64,000 nucleotides of DNA from Yponomeuta sedellus (taxonomy: Eukaryota; Arthropoda; Insecta; Lepidoptera; Yponomeutidae), in assembly GCA_934045075.1 (NCBI GenBank), contig OW203751.1:3235822-3299821 (forward strand), read 5' to 3'. The translations under genes and the position numbers were made by a program. Positions 45,301-51,300 of this stretch are shown piece after piece (the first letter of the stretch is position 1; each line of letters opens with the position of its first letter). The notes under the pieces are model-generated. The model had not been told where the DNA came from. It did no database searches and was given only the letters and a program-made list of their open reading frames with translations.

Positions 45301-48300
45301 CCTAGAGCTTTTGTAATATACGTCTGATTTTAGTTCCGTAAAAAGATTTATCATATTGAATATAATGTACCCCATACCTATCTAATAATATTATGTTATT
45401 TTTGGAAATTCATTATTGGTACATATCTAACTGGAATATTGGAGTGGCAAGCCTGGTCTCTGCCTACCCCTCTGGGATACAGGCGTGAGGTTATGTATGT
45501 ATGCTAATTGGAATATCTAGAGTAGTAAAATTTGGTCTACGGTAAAATAAACATATTAGAGAACATTCTACATTTGGTTTTTTAGCTTTTTACCTTTTTA
45601 CCCATCTAATTTTTAAGAAAAAATCGACAAAAAAAACTAAAAAGAAACGTCACCTGGACTTTAATTCAAGGTATTTCTTAATGATTTGCGATATTCATAC
45701 TTTATGGGATCCCATCAATATAATAATATAACTATTTATATACAATTTATAGTTGTTAACACTGTAATGTTGGGCGATTTAATAAATGAATAAAATACAT
45801 ACGTAACCTCACGCCTGTATCCCAGAGGGGTAGGCTAAAACTAGGGACTGCCCTTGCCACGACCTTGATAAATAAAATTAAATAAATCAATAAATTCAAG
45901 GTTTTAAAATTAAAATTAGAGTGGTGACTATGTAACGGTGCAAACCTCTTTACACAATTTTTTTATATTTGTTTAATTTTATCATTTTCAAAATTTAAAA
46001 TTACGTCACTCGTTTTTATTATTACTATTTATGAAACGTTTTACAACTTCACAACTATTTTGCCCTTATATTAAGGGTTCATGAAGCTGCAAATCCCAAA
46101 GGCGCACCTTTGGGATTACATCCATCCCAGATACGCAGGATGACGAGTAGTTCCTGTGGCCTCCTGAACGTATTGACAGATAGGATGGACAGCCCCATAC
46201 AGCGCCACTCGGTGCTGACGCACGTAATAGCGACAAGCGGTGGAGTTGACTTGGACTGAGCAATGTAAATATTGGGTACATATTAATATTATTTTATTAC
46301 TAACAAGGTACGAGTGTCAGTAATAATATAAATATAATTAAACTGAAATAAATTAATACACGATTGTCATAACCCCATTATGTCCCCACAGAGGGGCACG
46401 AGCTTCTTCCCTGAGGAAGGTATAGGCAATGTTTTATGTTTTATTTTTTTTAATTTTATTTAAAAAAGTAATTAATTATAACCTAACCAAATAACTCTGT
46501 CCGAACCACATCCGACTTAAAAGGATTTATTTTTCTAATCAATTAGTTACATTTTACTTTGTACATTGACATTCAGCCAACAATGTTAATTCTTCTTCTT
46601 CATCAACTCATGTCCCCACCGAGAGGCACGGGTCTCATACCTAAGGAAGGTGTAGGCCATACTCCACCACGGGGGCCAAGTCCGGATTGGTGAAGGCTTG
46701 CAAGACCTAGTGGCTGGTTTTACTGTCAGAAGTTTTCAAGCCGCCTCAAGACCTCTGACTTGGCTTAACGACTACCATCCATCGACGGCAGCCGGCACCA
46801 ACTGGTTATCGTGCCTTGCGAAGCATACAACCGCTCGGCAAAATGCCACTAGCGTTAGTTGTAGACGGTCATCCTGATTTACTGAGCATGCCCTATGTTG
46901 CTTAACCTTAACAATAGGGATGTGGACTAATGTTCGGAATGGATTTTGTTTCATAGATAGACGCTATTTAAACACGGAAAAAATAATTTTATGAAAAAAT
47001 ACGTCACATTTTACTAAAAAAATACTTATTTAAAACTACTTTTTAAAATTCCCGCCAAAACGTTCTTAACTAACGCGTGAGTATGATGACGTCACAGACC
47101 GATAAACAATCTCGCGCTCTATGAAAGTTAACCAGATATTCAGTGAATTCTTACGAATAAATAGGTTTTCTGAAAGGTGTAAAAATGAATACGATGTACA
47201 AATGCTGTGCAGTACCCATGTGTAAAAGTACGTCAATAAGTACGCCGCAAACAATGTTCATAAATGTTCCGAAAATTGCTAAAATAAGGAGAAAGTGGCT
47301 AACGCTTGCTAGAAGATGTTCAACATCATTGACATCTACAAGTACCAGCTATTTTTGTGAAGACCACTTTGATGTAGGTAAGCCAAATATTCTAAAAGTA
47401 TAGTACGATAAAATTTAAATACGAGTATGTGCTTAGGTACAAAATAGTTTTAGATAGGTAGTTTTGACTTTACCCACCAACCATAGGTAGGTTATTCAAA
47501 CGTACTTACAATGACATTTTTACGTTTCTAAGCTCCGCTGCACAAAAATTCTTATTTCGGGCAAAATAACTTGCCACCATCAACGAATCTATCTTCGGTA
47601 AGTTAGAACTACTTCCTTTGATGAATCCAGTCTCCATTGTTATAATATTACAATAATATTATAATAATATCGTTGAAATTAGTTCGCCGGTGATACTTTT
47701 GACTACGTGAGCTTGTTTTGTTTAGCGGTCAGTGACGTCACCCGCGCTTTTATTGACGTTCGCAGTCACGTGATAATGGGTATTAAATAATGCAATTTAA
47801 ACTATTTTTATTTATTTTATGGCAAATAAATATATTCTTTGAATGTTATTATACGTTTTTAAATACGGTCTTTAATTTAAAAAAATAACTTAACATGAAT
47901 TGGTAACATGTGTCAACATCCGTATTATTTTATTTGTAATTTCATTTCACAGACGCCGTGAAGTTCGACATCTCGCCGGAAGTTTTCAGTGGGGTCCTGC
48001 CCAAGGCAAATAAATACATGTCCAAGGTTCTTCTTGCAGCCAGAGCGTTCCAGCCCGCAGTCATATATTGCAGAAATGTGGAGAGGATATTCTACAAAAA
48101 GGTACTAAAACACCCTTAGGCGGAAGAGACGCAACGCATTGTATAGAATTTGCGCTCTCGCTCCCGCCCTTTCTGTATGGAGTTTGTCCCGTCTACATGT
48201 AAGAGTACCTACAACAGGAAGGTGCATACATAGCACATAACAAAAAAATTATTTTCTTTTTATTTTAAGCAGTTGTCTTTTGTTATTTTTTCAATATGCA

Positions 48301-51300
48301 CCTTTAACTAGAATTACAATGACGTAGTAGTCTATGTTCTATTTTTATCTTCTACAATATAAAAATGAATGCCTGAATGTTTTGGTAATCGCAAATCTCG
48401 AGAGCAGCTGAAGCGATTTCGCTAATTCTTTTTTTAGAATATTTCTTGAAGTACGAGGATGGTTACGGAGGGAAAAATAAAAAAGATAAATAAAGAATCG
48501 ACTGTTAGGCGGTACGAAGTTCGCTGGGTCAGCTAGTTAATAATACAGTCTAAACCTGTCTTTGATTGCGACCCAAACACCTTTTCACTGCATGTTGTAT
48601 GAACGTGAATTGGAAAGACACGCGTCTTTTCCGCGCTAACGCTCAACCTACTTTCAGTGTGGCCGAGACTTATGTTTAGCAACGCCATCTATTTTCCAGT
48701 AGCAGAACTAAATTTTACTGCGTTGACAGTGCCATCTATATCGAGTAGTGTAACTACTATCAGGCTGCAATGACTACTAGAGGTTTGAGTCACATAAGTT
48801 TTGAGGTTTGAGTCACACCTTAGTTTCGGTTACATCCACCAGACGGCTCGCCGTCTTATGGCGCTAAATGAAAGTAAAGTATTTAGTTCAAGTTCTTAAC
48901 AACATAATTATGGGGATAGTATATTTTAATGTAGATGCATTGAATGTTAAAACTAGATGTTAGCAAAAGCAGCGTTATTGTGCAGTCTACCTGCGATGAG
49001 CTTGAAGAAAATTTTTCCGGTTACATTGGCCGCAGTGAAGCTCACCACGGTCATTGTACGTGTAAGAGTATGTGGGCTTTGGACGGGTTTTTTGCTGCTG
49101 TCCCCCGAGGTGGAGTATGCTGAATGGATGGCCATCTCGTAACTACCGCTACTGGAATTTTTCCGGGCGCACCTATGCTTAGCAAGGCACGTTCATCTGT
49201 TGTCATATAATGGCAGTCGTTAAGCCTTATGGGCGGCTTGATAACTTCTGACAGTAAGGGCCGCCACTGTCTAACAATCCTCCACAACCCGGACTTGGCC
49301 CCCGTGGTGGAGTATGGCCTAATCTTCCAACGAGCGCCTGCTCGTCGTCGGAGACCCGGACGCCTACAGTGGGGACATACAAAGGGTTGATATCATTTGA
49401 TCTATTTACTGACAACGTCTTGCTTATTATATTCTTTTTTTATTGCACTAACCCGTGCTAAGGACAATTTTAAAAACCTATTTAGAGGCTAAAAATTTCA
49501 CACATCAATTTGCATTTGACGACATCTATGTAATTTGCATAATTTGCAAATTATTTCAGCTAGATGTCGCTGCCTGTACGTAATACAGAGAATATGTAAA
49601 GAGGTTCGAAATTTCACTGATGCCGGTGAGTCGACCATTAGCTCAGTTGGAAAGAGCGCTGGCACGGATAGCTAGAGGTCGCGGGTTCGGGTCTTGCTTA
49701 TTATTAATGTATTCTCTGACCAAATCGAGGTGAGCGTGACGGCGAAAAGGCCTACGCCCAACAGTGGGCGTCTCTCAAGGCTTGTGGATAGATTTAATTA
49801 TTTCCTCAATCCAATAAATTGCTGTCAATTGCGAAGGTTTTTTTATCTTTCTAGGTACCATCAGTCGAAATCGCGTTGAAACCCAAAGCAATCAAGAAAG
49901 GCCTCGAGAAATTGGTGAAGGGAATAGGGCACGACGACAAAGTAATTTTTATCGGTTTGTGCTTTCTTATAAAGTGTAACTACTTAGTATCTATATTCTT
50001 CTTCTTCAGGCTATATTATGTAGGTATCTATCTGTCTATATATTATAATCTATCTGTAATCAGCCCACAGCAACCCAGTGCTGGGCATAGGCCTCCTTTT
50101 AACTGCGCCATTTTTTTTGCAAGAATTTTAGTTGTAGTCGAATTTATTTACTTAAAAACACATTACCCTCCTTTTGGGCTTCGCCGCAGTCGTGTAAAAA
50201 AGAAGTGTCCCGTGACTACGTGTCTCCGCGCTTCGCAATGCACTTTAAGCCGTTGGTGCCAGCTGTCATGTAATGGCGCTTCGCAATGCACTTTAAGCCG
50301 TTGGTGCCAGCTGTCATGTAATGGCAGTAGTTAACAAGTTTAATTCATAAAAGGCATTATTATTAGACATGACAGTTTTTTTCGTGTAATTCTATAATTC
50401 GTGTAATGAGTCGATTTTTTTTGCTTCTTATTCAACGTAATATTGTAACAAGCAATACATTTTCTCAAGAGTGATCATTGCAGCCACCTGCTCGATTCCC
50501 TGGGCGTGCCAGCCGAAGCCCTTGGTGCGTGTATTCGACGAGGTCCTCCTCATGCCGCGGACAGACTACGGAACTCTCAGGCAGTTCTTCTATGACAGGC
50601 TTATGAGGTAATTCCGAAGACCGAAGACGACCTCTGTGGCGCAGCGGCAGCGCATTTCCCTACCATGCAAGAGGTCCCGGGTTCGAACCCCGGCGGGGGA
50701 CAAAAAAATTCTAAGTGTTGGATGTTTACATGTTTGTGATGTCGTTGTTTCTGGTTCCCACGACACAGGGTATCCTAGTGTGGGGTCAGACGCAATGTAT
50801 GTGCCTGTATGTAAATGTTATGTCATGTTACCTTTTTTAGGCCCACATGCTTGCAGCTTGTTGAAAGTAGCACGATTATGGCAATTTGGCATTTTGGCAA
50901 TTTATGGACAAACAAACCTCGTTATGAATCCGACAGAGAACCAAAGTTATCGTTATCATTGATCACTGGCCTTTGCGTCTACGGAATGAGATGATTTACA
51001 GAGCGTCCAGTGGCATCTTCACCCACACTAGATGGATGAAGGGACCACTCGATCGCCGTAGTGCCTGGGACATGGTTTTAGATACCTCCTCCACCAACCC
51101 GGGCACTTTGCCCCCGTGGTGGAGTATCCTTTCTGCGATGCTGGAAGAGACTCGTGCCCCAGCAGTGGGGACATACAAGGGTTAATATCAAACGGTTACC
51201 CGCAGGATCCGGTCGATCTACGACGGCGCTCTGGATATCATAGTGCAGCCATTGGCCCAGTTCTTCAGAGGCTACGGCATGGGTACAGTAACACGCATCT

